Part shown: positions 42,769-52,669 of the stretch, in pieces
Numbering within the stretch: the first letter of the stretch is position 1
How the letters are laid out: each line of letters starts with the position of its first letter
Source: Gammaproteobacteria bacterium
GTDB taxonomy: Bacteria > Pseudomonadota > Gammaproteobacteria > Steroidobacterales > Foliamicaceae
Length of the DNA stretch: 64,000 bases
Assembly: GCA_009844425.1 (NCBI GenBank)
Contig: VYBN01000011.1
Coordinates: 124,001 to 188,000 of the forward strand
Direction: 5' to 3'
Position numbers and translations under genes: made by a program
The notes under the pieces: generated by a model
What the model was told of the DNA's origin: nothing
Database searches by the model: none
The model's input: the letters and a program-made list of their open reading frames with translations, nothing else

Positions 42769-43499
42769 ACCACGTCCGGACCATTGCCCGCCGCGAACTG
42801 CGCGCCTACTTCGCGACTCCGGTCGCCTATGTCTTCATCGTGATCTTCGTGGCGCTGAGCGGCGTGTTCACGTTCTATCTGGGCAATTTCTTCGAGCGCG
42901 AACAGGCCGACCTCACGCCGTTCTTCGGCTTTCATCCGTGGCTGCACCTGGTGCTGGCGCCGGCCGTGTCCATGCGCCTTTGGGCCGAGGAACGGCAGTC
43001 GGGCAGCGTGGAACTCCTGATGACGCTGCCGATCGCGCCCTGGCAGGCGGTGCTGGGCAAGTTCCTGGCCGCCTGGTGCTTTATCGCAGTGGCGCTGGCG
43101 CTCACGTTCCCCACCTGGATCACGGTCAACTATCTCGGCGATCCGGACAACGGCGTGATCCTCGCCGCCTACTGCGGCAGCGTCCTGATGGCCGGCGCCT
43201 ACCTGGCGATCGGCGCCTGCATTTCCGCCGCCTGCCGCAGCCAGGTGGTGGCGTTCGTCACGACGGTCGTCGTCTGCTTCGGGTTCCTGCTGGCCGGCTT
43301 CCCGCTGGTCCTGGACGCGTTCGCCGGCTGGGCGCCCGACGTGCTGGTGGACACGATCGCCTCGCTGGGCTTTCTTACGCATTTCAACGCGATCAGCAAG
43401 GGCGTGCTGGATGCCCGGGACATCCTGTATTTCCTGCTCGTGATCGCAGCCTTCCTCTACGCCAACGCCATCGTCCTCGACCTGGGAAGAGGAAACTAG
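42765..43499 (+). CDS. ABC transporter permease (GldF/ABC-2 type)
   Basis: A 244-residue ABC-2 permease with six membrane segments. GTG start at 42765 overlaps the ATPase stop; the longer open frame is an out-of-frame read of the ATPase gene. The segment AEERQSGSVELLMTLPIAP is a conserved GldF/NatB-type motif. It pairs with the GldG-like protein 13 bp downstream. Confidence 0.9.
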   Translation: MNHVRTIARRELRAYFATPVAYVFIVIFVALSGVFTFYLGNFFEREQADLTPFFGFHPWLHLVLAPAVSMRLWAEERQSGSVELLMTLPIAPWQAVLGKFLAAWCFIAVALALTFPTWITVNYLGDPDNGVILAAYCGSVLMAGAYLAIGACISAACRSQVVAFVTTVVVCFGFLLAGFPLVLDAFAGWAPDVLVDTIASLGFLTHFNAISKGVLDARDILYFLLVIAAFLYANAIVLDLGRGN

Positions 43500-43512
43500 G
43501 GACGACAGACGA

Positions 43513-45480
43513 ATGACCCAGGGCATCAGACCGCGATACGGGCAGCTCGGACTCGGCGTCCTGCTGCTGGTGTTCCTGGCCGCCGTGGCGCTGGTCAACG
43601 TCGTCTTCCGCGGAGCGCGCCTGGACCTCACCGAGGCCGGCCTCTACACCCTGTCGCAAGGCACTCGAAGTGTGCTGGAGGGCATTCCCGAACCGGTGCG
43701 GCTGTACTTTTTCATTTCCCGCGGAGGACTGTCCGACAGCCCAGGCCTGCGCGCCTGGGCCGACCGCGTGGAGGACATGCTCAACGAATTCCAAGCCCAT
43801 TCGGACGGACGGCTGGATGTGAGCGTCATCGACCCCGCGCCGTTTTCGGAGGACGAGGACCGCGCCGCGGCCTTCGGCCTGCAGGCCATGCGCCTTCAGA
43901 TCAGCGACGATCCGCTCTACTTCGGCGTGGCCGGCTCGAACGCCGTCGGCGACGAGGAGTTCATCGCCTTCATGGATCCGCAGCGCGAGCAGTTCCTCGA
44001 GTACGACCTGGCCAAGCTGGTCCATTCGCTGTCGCGCTCCGACGAACCGGTAGTGGGCCTGGTGAGCAGCCTGCCCCTGGCCGGCGGCTTCGATCCCATG
44101 CAGACGGCCGTGACGGAACCCTGGATCATCACGTCCCAGATCAGCGATCTGTTCGATCTCAGGTACCTCGACCTCATCGAGGACGACATCGACGGGGAGC
44201 TGGACGTGCTGATGCTCGTGCATCCCAAGGGCGCCACGCCCCGGCAGTTGTACGCGTTCGAGCAGTACCTGTTCCGCGGCGGCCGGGCGCTGGTCTTCAT
44301 CGATCCCCTGGCCGAGGCCGATCCCGCGAGCCCGCCCGGCGGCCCGATGGCCGGCATGCCCGCCGACCGCTCGTCCAACCTGGAATTCCTGCTTGGCCAT
44401 TGGGGCCTTGAAATGCCCGCGGAAACGGTGGTCGGGGACGGCCGCTACGCGCTGCGGGTCAGCGAGGTCGACGGCACCCTGGCCCGCCATCCCGCCTATA
44501 TCGGCGTGGACCTCGCGGATACGGACTCCGGCGAAGTGGTGACCGCCGAACTGGACGTGCTGAACCTGGGATTCGCCGGCTACCTCAAGGCGGGCGAGGA
44601 GGCCGCCCTTGAGGTCGTGCCCCTGGTCCGCTCGAGTTCCGACGCCGGGTTTCTGGATCCCAACCTGCTGGCCTTCACGCCCGACATCAACAGCCTGTGG
44701 TCCGGATTCAACCCGCAGGGCGAGGCCGTGACCTTTGCGGCCCGGCTCGGCGGAACGGTGGCCAGCGCGTTCCCGGAAGGGCGGCCCGAGGCGTCCGGAG
44801 AAGAGGAAGACGCGAATCCGTTCGCGGAAGCGATGGGAGAGGGCGGGACGCCCTCTCCCCCAGGGTCTTCCGGAGAGGGCGAGGCGGACGAGCCGGAGTT
44901 GCCGGAGCATGTTGCCGAGGGCGAAGTGCAACTCATCGTGGTGGCGGACACCGACCTGTTGTCGGACCGGATGTGGGCGCAGGCGCAAAGCCTTTTCGGC
45001 CAGCGCCTGGTGACCGCTTTCGCCAGCAACGGCGACTTTGTCGTCAACGCCCTGGACCAGTTGGCCGGAAGTTCCGATCTCATGAGTCTGCGCGGAAGGG
45101 CCGCCTTTTCCCGGCCCTTCGACCGAGTCGACGAGTTGCGTCTCGAGGCGGAAGCGCAATTCCGGCTCACCGAGGACCGGTTGCAGCAGGAACTGGTCAG
45201 CACGGAGAACCGCCTGGCGGAGCTGCAGGAAGCGCGCGATGACCAGTTCGCCCTCAGTCTCACGCCGGAGCAGGAAGCGGAACTGGAGAAGTTCACCGAC
45301 GAGCGCCTGCGCATACGCCGCGAGCTGCGCGAAGTCCGCCGCAACCTCGACGCCAGCATCCAGCGCCTGGGCGCATTTCTCAAGATCATCAATATCGGGC
45401 TGATTCCGCTGCTGATCGGCGTCGGCGGACTGGCCGTTGCGTTCCTGCGCCGCCGCGAGCGGAAAGGGCGCGGATCGTGA
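43513..45480 (+). CDS. GldG-like ABC-associated protein
   Basis: A 655-residue protein with an N-terminal membrane helix (LGVLLLVFLAAVALVNVVF), an ABC_transp_aux (GldG) periplasmic domain beginning RLDLTEAGLYTLSQGTRSVL, a coiled-coil segment (about 545-615), and a C-terminal membrane helix. Residues about 441-449 are encoded by palindrome P5, inside an acidic linker. In Bacteroidetes GldAFG serves gliding; in gammaproteobacteria the same set, with a DUF4340 protein, has an unknown export or envelope role. Confidence 0.85.
   Translation: MTQGIRPRYGQLGLGVLLLVFLAAVALVNVVFRGARLDLTEAGLYTLSQGTRSVLEGIPEPVRLYFFISRGGLSDSPGLRAWADRVEDMLNEFQAHSDGRLDVSVIDPAPFSEDEDRAAAFGLQAMRLQISDDPLYFGVAGSNAVGDEEFIAFMDPQREQFLEYDLAKLVHSLSRSDEPVVGLVSSLPLAGGFDPMQTAVTEPWIITSQISDLFDLRYLDLIEDDIDGELDVLMLVHPKGATPRQLYAFEQYLFRGGRALVFIDPLAEADPASPPGGPMAGMPADRSSNLEFLLGHWGLEMPAETVVGDGRYALRVSEVDGTLARHPAYIGVDLADTDSGEVVTAELDVLNLGFAGYLKAGEEAALEVVPLVRSSSDAGFLDPNLLAFTPDINSLWSGFNPQGEAVTFAARLGGTVASAFPEGRPEASGEEEDANPFAEAMGEGGTPSPPGSSGEGEADEPELPEHVAEGEVQLIVVADTDLLSDRMWAQAQSLFGQRLVTAFASNGDFVVNALDQLAGSSDLMSLRGRAAFSRPFDRVDELRLEAEAQFRLTEDRLQQELVSTENRLAELQEARDDQFALSLTPEQEAELEKFTDERLRIRRELREVRRNLDASIQRLGAFLKIINIGLIPLLIGVGGLAVAFLRRRERKGRGS
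44835..44859. repeat. Palindromic element P5 (single hairpin) inside the GldG-like gene
   Basis: GGGAGAGGGCG, loop GGA, CGCCCTCTCCC: a perfect 11-bp stem, the opposite orientation of a TCC-loop hairpin. It is read in frame as GEGGTPSP within an acidic, poorly conserved linker. Confidence 0.85.
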
Positions 45481-46583
45481 CCCGGCGCTCGCTCATCGTT
45501 CTGGGCGTCGTCGGCGCCATGCTGGTGGCGGTCCTGCTCCTGACGCGGCTGGACTTCCCGAGCGACGACTCGCTCGGCGCGCTGCATGCGCCGGGCCTGG
45601 CCGACCGGCTGGGCGAACTGGAATCGTTGCGGGTAACGCGCGCCGGCAACGAGGTCGTGGCCACCATCGAACGTTCCGGTCAGGGCTGGGGAGTGGCCGA
45701 GAGGGGCGGGCACCCGGTGGACTTCGAACGCTTCCGGGGCAGCCTGCTGGCGCTGTCCGAGGCCCGCCGGGTGGAGAGGAAGACCGCGCTGCCCGAGTTT
45801 TACCCGCGGATCGGCGTCGAGGACGTAAGCGCCCCGGACGCCGGCGGCTACCTGTTCGAACTCGGCTACGGCGGCAGTCGCCCGGAGGACCGTTTCATCC
45901 TGGGCAACCGGGCCGGCACGGGAATGATCTACATCCGCACCGCCGGCGAGGAGCAGAGCTGGATGGTGAGCGCCGAGCTCAGCCTTTCCGACGAGACGCG
46001 CGACTGGGTGGACCGGGACATCATCGATCTCGGTTCCGGAGAAGTGCGCCGGGTCGAGCTGGACCGCGGCGACGGCGACCGGCTGGAGATCGCCAAGGAG
46101 GACCGGGACGACATCAACTTCACGCCCCGGGACATCCCCGAGGGAAGGGAGCTGAGCTACGGCAGCGTGGCCAACAGTATCGCGGGCGCCCTGGCCAACG
46201 TCGAGGCCAACGACGTGCGCCCGGCAGCGGAGGTGGCCGGCCTGGCGCGCGCGGTCCTTGCGCTGTACGAGACCTTCGACGGGCTGGAGCTGGAGCTGGA
46301 CGTTCGCGAGGAACTGCCGGCCGGCGCGGGGGACGATGAGGCCGCCGAAAACGACACCGACCCGCGCTACTGGGTGCTGTTCAGCGCCGGCGCCGCTGAA
46401 GCTGCCGATCGGGAAGAGCCGACCGTCAGCGCCGTGGACGCGGCGCCGGAGACGTCGCCCGTTACGGCAAAGGAGCGGGCCGGCGAACTGAACGCCGCAC
46501 TGGCGGGATGGGCCTACGAGCTTCCCGGCTACAAGAGCGATCAGTGGTTCAAGAAAATGGACGATCTGCTCAGGGAAGACTAG
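45477..46583 (+). CDS. DUF4340 domain protein
   Basis: A 368-residue protein with an N-terminal membrane helix (SLIVLGVVGAMLVAVLLLT) and DUF4340 periplasmic repeats (GWGVAERGGHPVDFERFRGS, a typical segment). GTG start overlaps the GldG-like stop. DUF4340 proteins form the fourth subunit gene of Gld-type ABC operons. The C-terminus ends in LPGYKSDQWFKKMDDLL, conserved in the family. Exact role unknown. Confidence 0.85.
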   Translation: MTRRSLIVLGVVGAMLVAVLLLTRLDFPSDDSLGALHAPGLADRLGELESLRVTRAGNEVVATIERSGQGWGVAERGGHPVDFERFRGSLLALSEARRVERKTALPEFYPRIGVEDVSAPDAGGYLFELGYGGSRPEDRFILGNRAGTGMIYIRTAGEEQSWMVSAELSLSDETRDWVDRDIIDLGSGEVRRVELDRGDGDRLEIAKEDRDDINFTPRDIPEGRELSYGSVANSIAGALANVEANDVRPAAEVAGLARAVLALYETFDGLELELDVREELPAGAGDDEAAENDTDPRYWVLFSAGAAEAADREEPTVSAVDAAPETSPVTAKERAGELNAALAGWAYELPGYKSDQWFKKMDDLLRED

Positions 46584-46614
46584 GCGCGTATAGACTTCCG
46601 GCAGGGAAGCGCAG

Positions 46615-47328
46615 ATGGACTCGCCCGGATTAATGGACTCGCTCGGAAACCTCGTCTATGGACTGTCCATCTGGATAGTCCCGCTGCTGCTCGCCATCAC
46701 GCTGCACGAGGCCGCGCACGGCTACGCGGCGCTGAAGCTCGGCGACGACACGGCCCAGCGACTGGGCCGCATTTCCATCAATCCCCTGCGTCACATCGAC
46801 CCGGTCGGCACCGTGGCCATGCCCCTGATCCTGCTGGCCCTGTCCGGCGGCAGCTTCATGTTCGGCTACGCCAAGCCGGTCCCGGTGGCCTTCCACCGCC
46901 TGCGCAATCCGCGCATCGACATGGTCAAGGTCGCCGCGGCCGGTCCGGCGTGCAACCTGCTGCAGGCCTGGGTCGCCGCCCTGCTGCTGCACGCCGCCGG
47001 CGGTCCGCTCACCACCGCCCTCGACGCCTGGCTGGTGGACGTGCTGCAGATGGCCGTCTACTTCAATGTGCTGCTGGCCGTCTTCAACATGCTGCCCCTG
47101 CCGCCGCTGGACGGCGGCCGTGTGGCCGTGGGACTGCTGCCGAACTCGCTGGCGGCGCCCCTGGCGCGCCTGGACCGGCACGGTTTCGCGATCGTGCTGG
47201 CGCTGTTCTTCGTGCTGCCCTGGCTCGGGGCCCAGCTGGGAAGAAACTGGAGCATTTTCCAGACCGTCATCCTGCCCGTCACCCGCTGGTTCCGCCAACT
47301 GATCCTGCTGCTGGCCGGCCACTTCTGA
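46615..47328 (+). CDS. Site-2 protease family (M50) membrane metalloprotease
   Basis: A 237-residue polytopic membrane protease. The zinc motif is HEAAH (His31, Glu32, His35), and the third ligand lies in NMLPLPPLDGGRV. The family often lacks PDZ domains, as here. ATG at 46615 is favoured by an AGGGAAG site; ATG 46633 is an alternative. Function of this stand-alone class is uncharacterised; intramembrane proteolysis of regulators is the general role. Confidence 0.9.
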   Translation: MDSPGLMDSLGNLVYGLSIWIVPLLLAITLHEAAHGYAALKLGDDTAQRLGRISINPLRHIDPVGTVAMPLILLALSGGSFMFGYAKPVPVAFHRLRNPRIDMVKVAAAGPACNLLQAWVAALLLHAAGGPLTTALDAWLVDVLQMAVYFNVLLAVFNMLPLPPLDGGRVAVGLLPNSLAAPLARLDRHGFAIVLALFFVLPWLGAQLGRNWSIFQTVILPVTRWFRQLILLLAGHF

Positions 47329-47337
47329 GCGCCGCCC

Positions 47338-47943
47338 GTGCAGAACCCGCCTTCCCGCGATGAGGACCTGACGGTAACGCTCGAAGATCGTATCAATCAT
47401 TACGCGGCGCTGCCCTTTCCCCAAAGTCTGTATATAGGGGAAGACGGGCGCTTGCTTGGCATGTGGATCATGGGCAACAACTACCAGGTTCGCAGTGGCT
47501 ACTACGGTGGTTATCCCGCCGGGTATCTGAGGCGGATCAAGGCCCTTTTCCCGGAAAAGCAAAAGGTCCTTCACCTGTTCTCGGGGCGAGTGGATCTGTC
47601 CGTTCTTCCGGGCGACACCGTGGACCTGAATCCGGATCTCGAGCCGACCTATCTTGACGACGCGCAAAAGCTGGCGGGCGTTCCCGTTGAGAAATACGAC
47701 CTGATTCTCGCCGATCCGCCCTACTCGATAGAGGATGCGGACCACTATCAGCCCACGATGGTGAAGCGCAATCTGGTGATGCGCGCCCTCGGGCGGAAGG
47801 CATCGCCGGGAACGCATGTCGTGTGGCTTGACCAGGTGCTGCCGATGTATCGGAAAGACCAATGGCGCATTGTCGGGCTGATCGGGATGGTCAAGAGCAC
47901 CAATCACCGTTTTCGCGTTGTTGTGATCTTCGAGAAGATATGA
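47338..47943 (+). CDS. Small DPPY-motif methyltransferase-like protein
   Basis: A 201-residue protein starting at GTG 47338. The middle reads VLHLFSGRVD and, later, LILADPPYS (DPPY at 116-119), the catalytic motif of N6-adenine and N4-cytosine methylases. It is far smaller than restriction-modification methylases and has no neighbouring endonuclease or target-recognition domain. The N-terminal 65 residues are not recognisable. It may be an orphan DNA, RNA or protein methylase. Confidence 0.6.
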   Translation: MQNPPSRDEDLTVTLEDRINHYAALPFPQSLYIGEDGRLLGMWIMGNNYQVRSGYYGGYPAGYLRRIKALFPEKQKVLHLFSGRVDLSVLPGDTVDLNPDLEPTYLDDAQKLAGVPVEKYDLILADPPYSIEDADHYQPTMVKRNLVMRALGRKASPGTHVVWLDQVLPMYRKDQWRIVGLIGMVKSTNHRFRVVVIFEKI

Positions 47944-48090
47944 CACCGCTGATACCCGAATGTACATGGCGGAATGCGCGGCCATTGGCGGCAACGGCCC
48001 GGTGAATCCGAAATCCGCGAAAAGGGCGAATTTCCCCTTGCGCGGGCTGCGCTACAATCAGATACCCGACCTTCTTTGAGGAGGCAGATC

Positions 48091-49266
48091 ATGTATATCA
48101 ATTTCTGGTACGCCGCGGAGCGTTCCGAAAAGCTCACTGCCGACAAGCCCATTCGCGTTCGCATGCTCAGCCACGAATTCGTGCTGTTCCGCGACTCCAA
48201 GGGCAAGGCGCATTGCCTCAGCGACACCTGCATCCACCGCGGCGCGGCGCTGTCCGGCGGCAAGGTCATGGGCGACTGCGTGCAGTGCCCGTATCACGGC
48301 TGGCAGTACAACGGCAGCGGACGCTGCGTGAGCATCCCCTCGCTCGGTCCCGAAGGGCGCAAGAAGGTGCCGCCGCGCGGCCAGGTGGACGGCTATCCCA
48401 CCGAGGAGCGCTACGGGCTGATCTTCGTGTTCCTCGGCGACCTGCCGGAAGAGGAGCGTCCGCCCATCATGCCGATTCCCGAGTGGGGCAAGGACGGCTG
48501 GCGGGCCAACACCATGGACTACCACTGGAACGCGAACTACGAACGCGCGGTGGAGAACGGCCTGGATCCGGCGCACAACGAATTCGTGCATCCCACCCAC
48601 GGCTACTCCGGCGAGCGCGCGGAGTACAAGGTCAACGAGTTGCGGATCGATCACCATGACCATGGTTTCGAGTTCATGCACACCTTCCAGTCGCCGCCGC
48701 TGAAGAACTGGCTGATGAAGAGGATCCGCAACTACGACGGTCCGCTGGACGCGGGCTCCGGCCACCACGGCCCGAACGGCCTCTACACCTACATCCACCT
48801 CACGCCCACCAAGTGGTTCCACCAGTACGTCTGGGAAACACCGGTGGACGAGCACTACCTGCACACTTTCCTGGTGTCGATGCGCAACTGCATGATCCCG
48901 AAGAACAAGTGGTTCCTGAAGATCGCCGACGACAACATGGACAAGCGCAATTTCGCGATCGCCGAGCAGGACCGCACGGTGATCGAGAAGCTCGACCCGG
49001 TGTGCACGCCGGCCGAACGCAGCACCCGCGAGTTGCTGATGCCGGCCGACAAGGTGATCTGGCTTTACCGGGAACGCCTGCAGCAGTGGGACGACATGGG
49101 CTGGCGCATCGACGCCGACGAGCTCAAGCGCATGCGGGCGAAACGCAACGTGGTCTATGCGATTCCGTCGCCGGCGCGGCGCAAGTCGCAGGCCTGGGTG
49201 CTGGATCCGGTGCCGCTGGTCGAACCCAGACCCACGGCGCAACCGCTGAGAGCTGTCGGCGCCTAA
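48091..49266 (+). CDS. Rieske non-haem iron oxygenase
   Basis: A 391-residue aromatic-ring-hydroxylating-type oxygenase. The Rieske cluster ligands are Cys47-x-His49 and Cys66-x2-His69 (CIHRG and CPYHGW). The mononuclear iron site is in NGLDPAHNEFVHPTHG, with His162 and His167 and the bridging Asp159. The ATG at 48091 follows a GAGGAGG site, so the in-frame upstream extension is rejected. Members act on aromatic or cyclic substrates, including demethylation. No ferredoxin or reductase gene lies nearby. Confidence 0.9.
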   Translation: MYINFWYAAERSEKLTADKPIRVRMLSHEFVLFRDSKGKAHCLSDTCIHRGAALSGGKVMGDCVQCPYHGWQYNGSGRCVSIPSLGPEGRKKVPPRGQVDGYPTEERYGLIFVFLGDLPEEERPPIMPIPEWGKDGWRANTMDYHWNANYERAVENGLDPAHNEFVHPTHGYSGERAEYKVNELRIDHHDHGFEFMHTFQSPPLKNWLMKRIRNYDGPLDAGSGHHGPNGLYTYIHLTPTKWFHQYVWETPVDEHYLHTFLVSMRNCMIPKNKWFLKIADDNMDKRNFAIAEQDRTVIEKLDPVCTPAERSTRELLMPADKVIWLYRERLQQWDDMGWRIDADELKRMRAKRNVVYAIPSPARRKSQAWVLDPVPLVEPRPTAQPLRAVGA

Positions 49267-49334
49267 AGGCCTCTCGCCCGTTTAGCGCACCGACTTCAAT
49301 GCCAGTCTGGTTGGCGCGAAAACTAGCGGATACA

Positions 49335-49437
49335 GGCCTTCTTCCTCCACTTCCCCGGTATGGAGCGTTGAAGCAGGGACAGCGAGAATCGAGCCATGGA
49401 CGGCGCCTCCATACCGGGGAAGTGGAGGAAGAAGGCC
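49335..49437. repeat. Palindromic element E4 (type A core, reversed)
   Basis: Perfect 31-bp arms (49335-49365 and 49407-49437) surround a reversed type A core (49362-49410). The core closely matches those of E1, E6 and E7, but the arms are different. It lies between the convergent Rieske gene and RND pump gene. The rest of this 235-bp gap shows no further structure. Confidence 0.9.
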
Positions 49438-49501
49438 CGCCAGCGCTCGTGCAACAACACAGCTATACGCCACGCCCGTACGCAGCCTGCCTTGATGGAG
49501 G

Positions 49502-52500
49502 TCAGCCGGGCAGGGAAGCGGGGCGAGCGGTGGGTTGGCGGCGTTCACGGCGGGCGGCGGAGCGCTGGTACAGGTCGCCGCCGATCGCCATGACGCAGGG
49601 CACGTAAACCAGCACCAGCGGCGGCGCCAGCGCCAGTCCGAACACCAGCGTGATCGCCAGCGGCTGCACCAGTTGCGCCTGAAGGCTGCCTTCGAAAAGG
49701 ATGGGCGTAACGCCCACGATCGTGGTCATGCTGGTCATCAGCACCGGCCGCAGGCGCTCCTGCGCGCCGTGCACCAGCGCATCCATCATCGACTCGCCCT
49801 CGTCGCGGTGGCGCTGCACGGCCGACACCAGGATGATCGAGTCGTTCACGAGCACGCCGGCCAGCCCGAGCAGCGCAACCAGGCTGAACATGCTCAGGTT
49901 GAAGCCCATCGCCAGATGGCCCAGGATCGCACCCACCAGCCCGAACGGAATCACGCTCATCACGACCAGCGGCATCGCGTAGCGGGCGAACACCCAGGCC
50001 AGCACGATGTAGATGCTGCCCAGGGCCACGATCGCCGCCATCTGAAAATCCTCCAGCGCCATCTGCTGCTGTTCGGCTCGCCCGAGGAAGTTGATCGCGA
50101 CGCCGTACCGCTCCCGTATCGTGCGCATGACGCCCTGTTCCTGCATCGCGCGAATGACCTGCCCGCTGGTCGTCATCGTGGGGTTGATGTCGGCCGAAAC
50201 CGTGACCTGGCGCACCCCGTCGGTGCGCCGTATCTGGGAGAAGCCGACCCGCTGGCGAAGGTCCACGATCTCGGTCAGCGGCGCCTCCACGCCCGAGCGG
50301 GAACGCAGGTAGAGACTGCGCAGGCCGGCTTCGCCCGGCCCCGCTTCCGGCAGCTTCACCAGCACCCGAAGTTCTTCCTCGTCGCGCGGGACACGGTCGG
50401 CCAGCGCCCCTTCGTAGGCGTTGCGCACCTGGCGCGCGACCTCGGCCGCGCTGAATCCCATGGCTTCTCCGGCCGGCGTGATCTCGAGCAGGACTTCCTG
50501 CTTGCCGCGCGGCAGGTCGTCGTCCACCGAGTCCACGCCCGGTACCGCCGACAGCCATCCAGCGGCATATACGGCGGCCGCCTTCATGTCCTCCAGGCTG
50601 GCGCCCGAGAGGCTCAGTTCCACGTCATTGCCGGGCGGCCCCGCCACCTGCCGGGAGAAGAAAATCAGTTTCTCGACGCCGGGGGCGCGAACGGCCTCCC
50701 GTTTCCACGCCTCGATGAACGCCTCGTTGCGCACCTCGCGCGTGTCGCCGGGCGCCAGTTCGATCGTATATACGCCCAGGTGGTCGGCGCTGACCTCCAG
50801 CGGCGCGTTGCCCACGCCGGGATCGCGCGTGGCCACCGAACCCACGCCGAAGGCGATCAGTTCGCCGGGCGCGTAACCGAGGTTGCGCTCGGCGGCGCGC
50901 GAGGACCTGCCGAGTTCGGCCACCATGAATTCGGAGTCGCGCCGCGGGGCCCCGGGGGTAAAGGAGAAATTGGCGAACACCAGGTCGGATTCAGGCGCCG
51001 GGAAGAAGTCGAAGCCCAGTCTCCCGGTGGCCATCATCGTGATCGACAGAAGAAACAGGCAAATCGCGGTGGTCACGCTCGCATAGCGTTGCCGCAGCGC
51101 CGTCTTGAGCAAGCGGGTGAACGCGCCCCGGCGGAAGCGCGCGAAGCCCTCGTCGAAGCGGACGCGCCAGGGCGCCGGCTGGCCCTGTTTGGTCAACGCG
51201 GTGCGCAGATGCATGGGCAGCACCAGGAAGCACTCCACCAGGCTGGCCGCGATCACGAAGGCCAGCGTGAGAGGCAGTTCCTTGACGACGCTGCCGACTT
51301 CCTCCTGGACCATCAGGATCGGCAGGAACGCCGCCAGCGTGGTGAGCGACGCGGCCAGGACCGGCGGAAACATGACGCGCGCCGCCCGCTCCGCGGCCTC
51401 GCGTCCGGGCACGCCGGACTTGTAGAGGGTGCCGGCGTGTTCGGACACCACGATGGCGTCATCGACGATGATGCCGATGCCCATGATCAGCGCGAACATG
51501 CTGATCATGTTCAGGGTCAGTCCGATCGCCGCCATGCCGGCCATCGCCGCCAGGAAGGAAATCGGGATGCCGATCGCGACCCAGAAGGCCGGCCGGCCGC
51601 CCAGGAACACGTAGAGCACCGCCAGCACCAGCAGCAGCCCGCCGGCCCCGTTGACCAGCAGCATGTTCACGCGCTGGGTCACCTGGTCGGCAAAAACGTC
51701 GAACAGCTCCACCTTGAGGCTGGCGGGAGCGCTGGCGCGGAAATCCTCCAGGTACGACATGACCCACTGCTGCGCCACCATCGAATCCACGCCCCGGCTG
51801 CGCCGTACGTTCATGTTGATCGAGGAGTGCTCGCCGACCTGCCGGGCCACTTCGCCGTCGGCGGCGGTCTCGTGTATCCGCGCGATGTCCTTCAGTTGCA
51901 GCCGTTCTCCCGACTCGTTGGAAAGGACCTCCAGTTCACCGAGTTCGGCCGCCGTGCGGGCCCGCCGCTCGCTGCGGATCTGGCGCGAGATGCGGTCGGT
52001 TTCCAGCGTCCCGCCGGGAAGGTCGAGGCTGGAGCGCGCGATGCGCTGGGCAATTTCGTCCAGCGTCAGGTCGAGCCGCCGCAGGGTCTCCGCGGGCACT
52101 TCCACCCTGAGTTCACTCTTTCGCAGGCCGCTCATGCGGATCGAACTGACGCCGCGCTGCAGCAGGCCGCTGCGCATTTCCCAGGCGTACGCCTTCAGCG
52201 CGCTCTCGGGGAACGGCCCGGAAATCTCGATGTTGCAGATGACCTCGGTCGGCTCCAGCAGGCGAACGATCGGGCGCTCCATTTCCTGCGGGAAGGTGGC
52301 CACCCGCGCCACCGCCGACTGCACGTCGGTCAGGGCCTTGGCCATGTTGCTGCCGAAATCGAACTCCAGCAGCAGTACGGCGCGCCCCTCGAAGGAGGTC
52401 GCGTTGACCCGGTCCAGGCTGTCCACCCGCATGAACTCCCTTTCCAGCGGCTCGATCACGTTCGATTCCATGTCCTGGGTGCTGGCGCCGATCCAGGTGA

Positions 52501-52654
52501 TGTCGATCTGGATCTGCTCGATCGTGAAATCGGGCATGAGCTGGCGGTTGAGCTGAGTCATTCCCAGCAGTCCGAACAGGATCATCAGCGCCATCAGCAG
52601 GTTGCCGGCCACCTTGTGGCGGGCGAAGAAGACGAGCATGCGGTTGGCGGCCAT
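49502..52654 (-). CDS. RND efflux transporter (AcrB/MMPL-like) permease
   Basis: A 1050-residue inner-membrane RND pump with twelve membrane segments and two large periplasmic loops. The proton-relay acidic pair in the fourth membrane segment is visible in MGIGIIVDDAIVVSE. Family motifs (GVSSIRMSGLRKSELRVEVP, MDALVHGAQERLRPVLMTS) support a CusA/AcrB-type substrate exporter. It follows the adaptor gene, 15 bp downstream in transcription. No outer-membrane channel gene is present here. Confidence 0.93.
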   Translation of the reverse strand: MAANRMLVFFARHKVAGNLLMALMILFGLLGMTQLNRQLMPDFTIEQIQIDITWIGASTQDMESNVIEPLEREFMRVDSLDRVNATSFEGRAVLLLEFDFGSNMAKALTDVQSAVARVATFPQEMERPIVRLLEPTEVICNIEISGPFPESALKAYAWEMRSGLLQRGVSSIRMSGLRKSELRVEVPAETLRRLDLTLDEIAQRIARSSLDLPGGTLETDRISRQIRSERRARTAAELGELEVLSNESGERLQLKDIARIHETAADGEVARQVGEHSSINMNVRRSRGVDSMVAQQWVMSYLEDFRASAPASLKVELFDVFADQVTQRVNMLLVNGAGGLLLVLAVLYVFLGGRPAFWVAIGIPISFLAAMAGMAAIGLTLNMISMFALIMGIGIIVDDAIVVSEHAGTLYKSGVPGREAAERAARVMFPPVLAASLTTLAAFLPILMVQEEVGSVVKELPLTLAFVIAASLVECFLVLPMHLRTALTKQGQPAPWRVRFDEGFARFRRGAFTRLLKTALRQRYASVTTAICLFLLSITMMATGRLGFDFFPAPESDLVFANFSFTPGAPRRDSEFMVAELGRSSRAAERNLGYAPGELIAFGVGSVATRDPGVGNAPLEVSADHLGVYTIELAPGDTREVRNEAFIEAWKREAVRAPGVEKLIFFSRQVAGPPGNDVELSLSGASLEDMKAAAVYAAGWLSAVPGVDSVDDDLPRGKQEVLLEITPAGEAMGFSAAEVARQVRNAYEGALADRVPRDEEELRVLVKLPEAGPGEAGLRSLYLRSRSGVEAPLTEIVDLRQRVGFSQIRRTDGVRQVTVSADINPTMTTSGQVIRAMQEQGVMRTIRERYGVAINFLGRAEQQQMALEDFQMAAIVALGSIYIVLAWVFARYAMPLVVMSVIPFGLVGAILGHLAMGFNLSMFSLVALLGLAGVLVNDSIILVSAVQRHRDEGESMMDALVHGAQERLRPVLMTSMTTIVGVTPILFEGSLQAQLVQPLAITLVFGLALAPPLVLVYVPCVMAIGGDLYQRSAARRERRQPTARPASLPG

Positions 52655-52669
52655 ATCGGTTCGGTCCGA

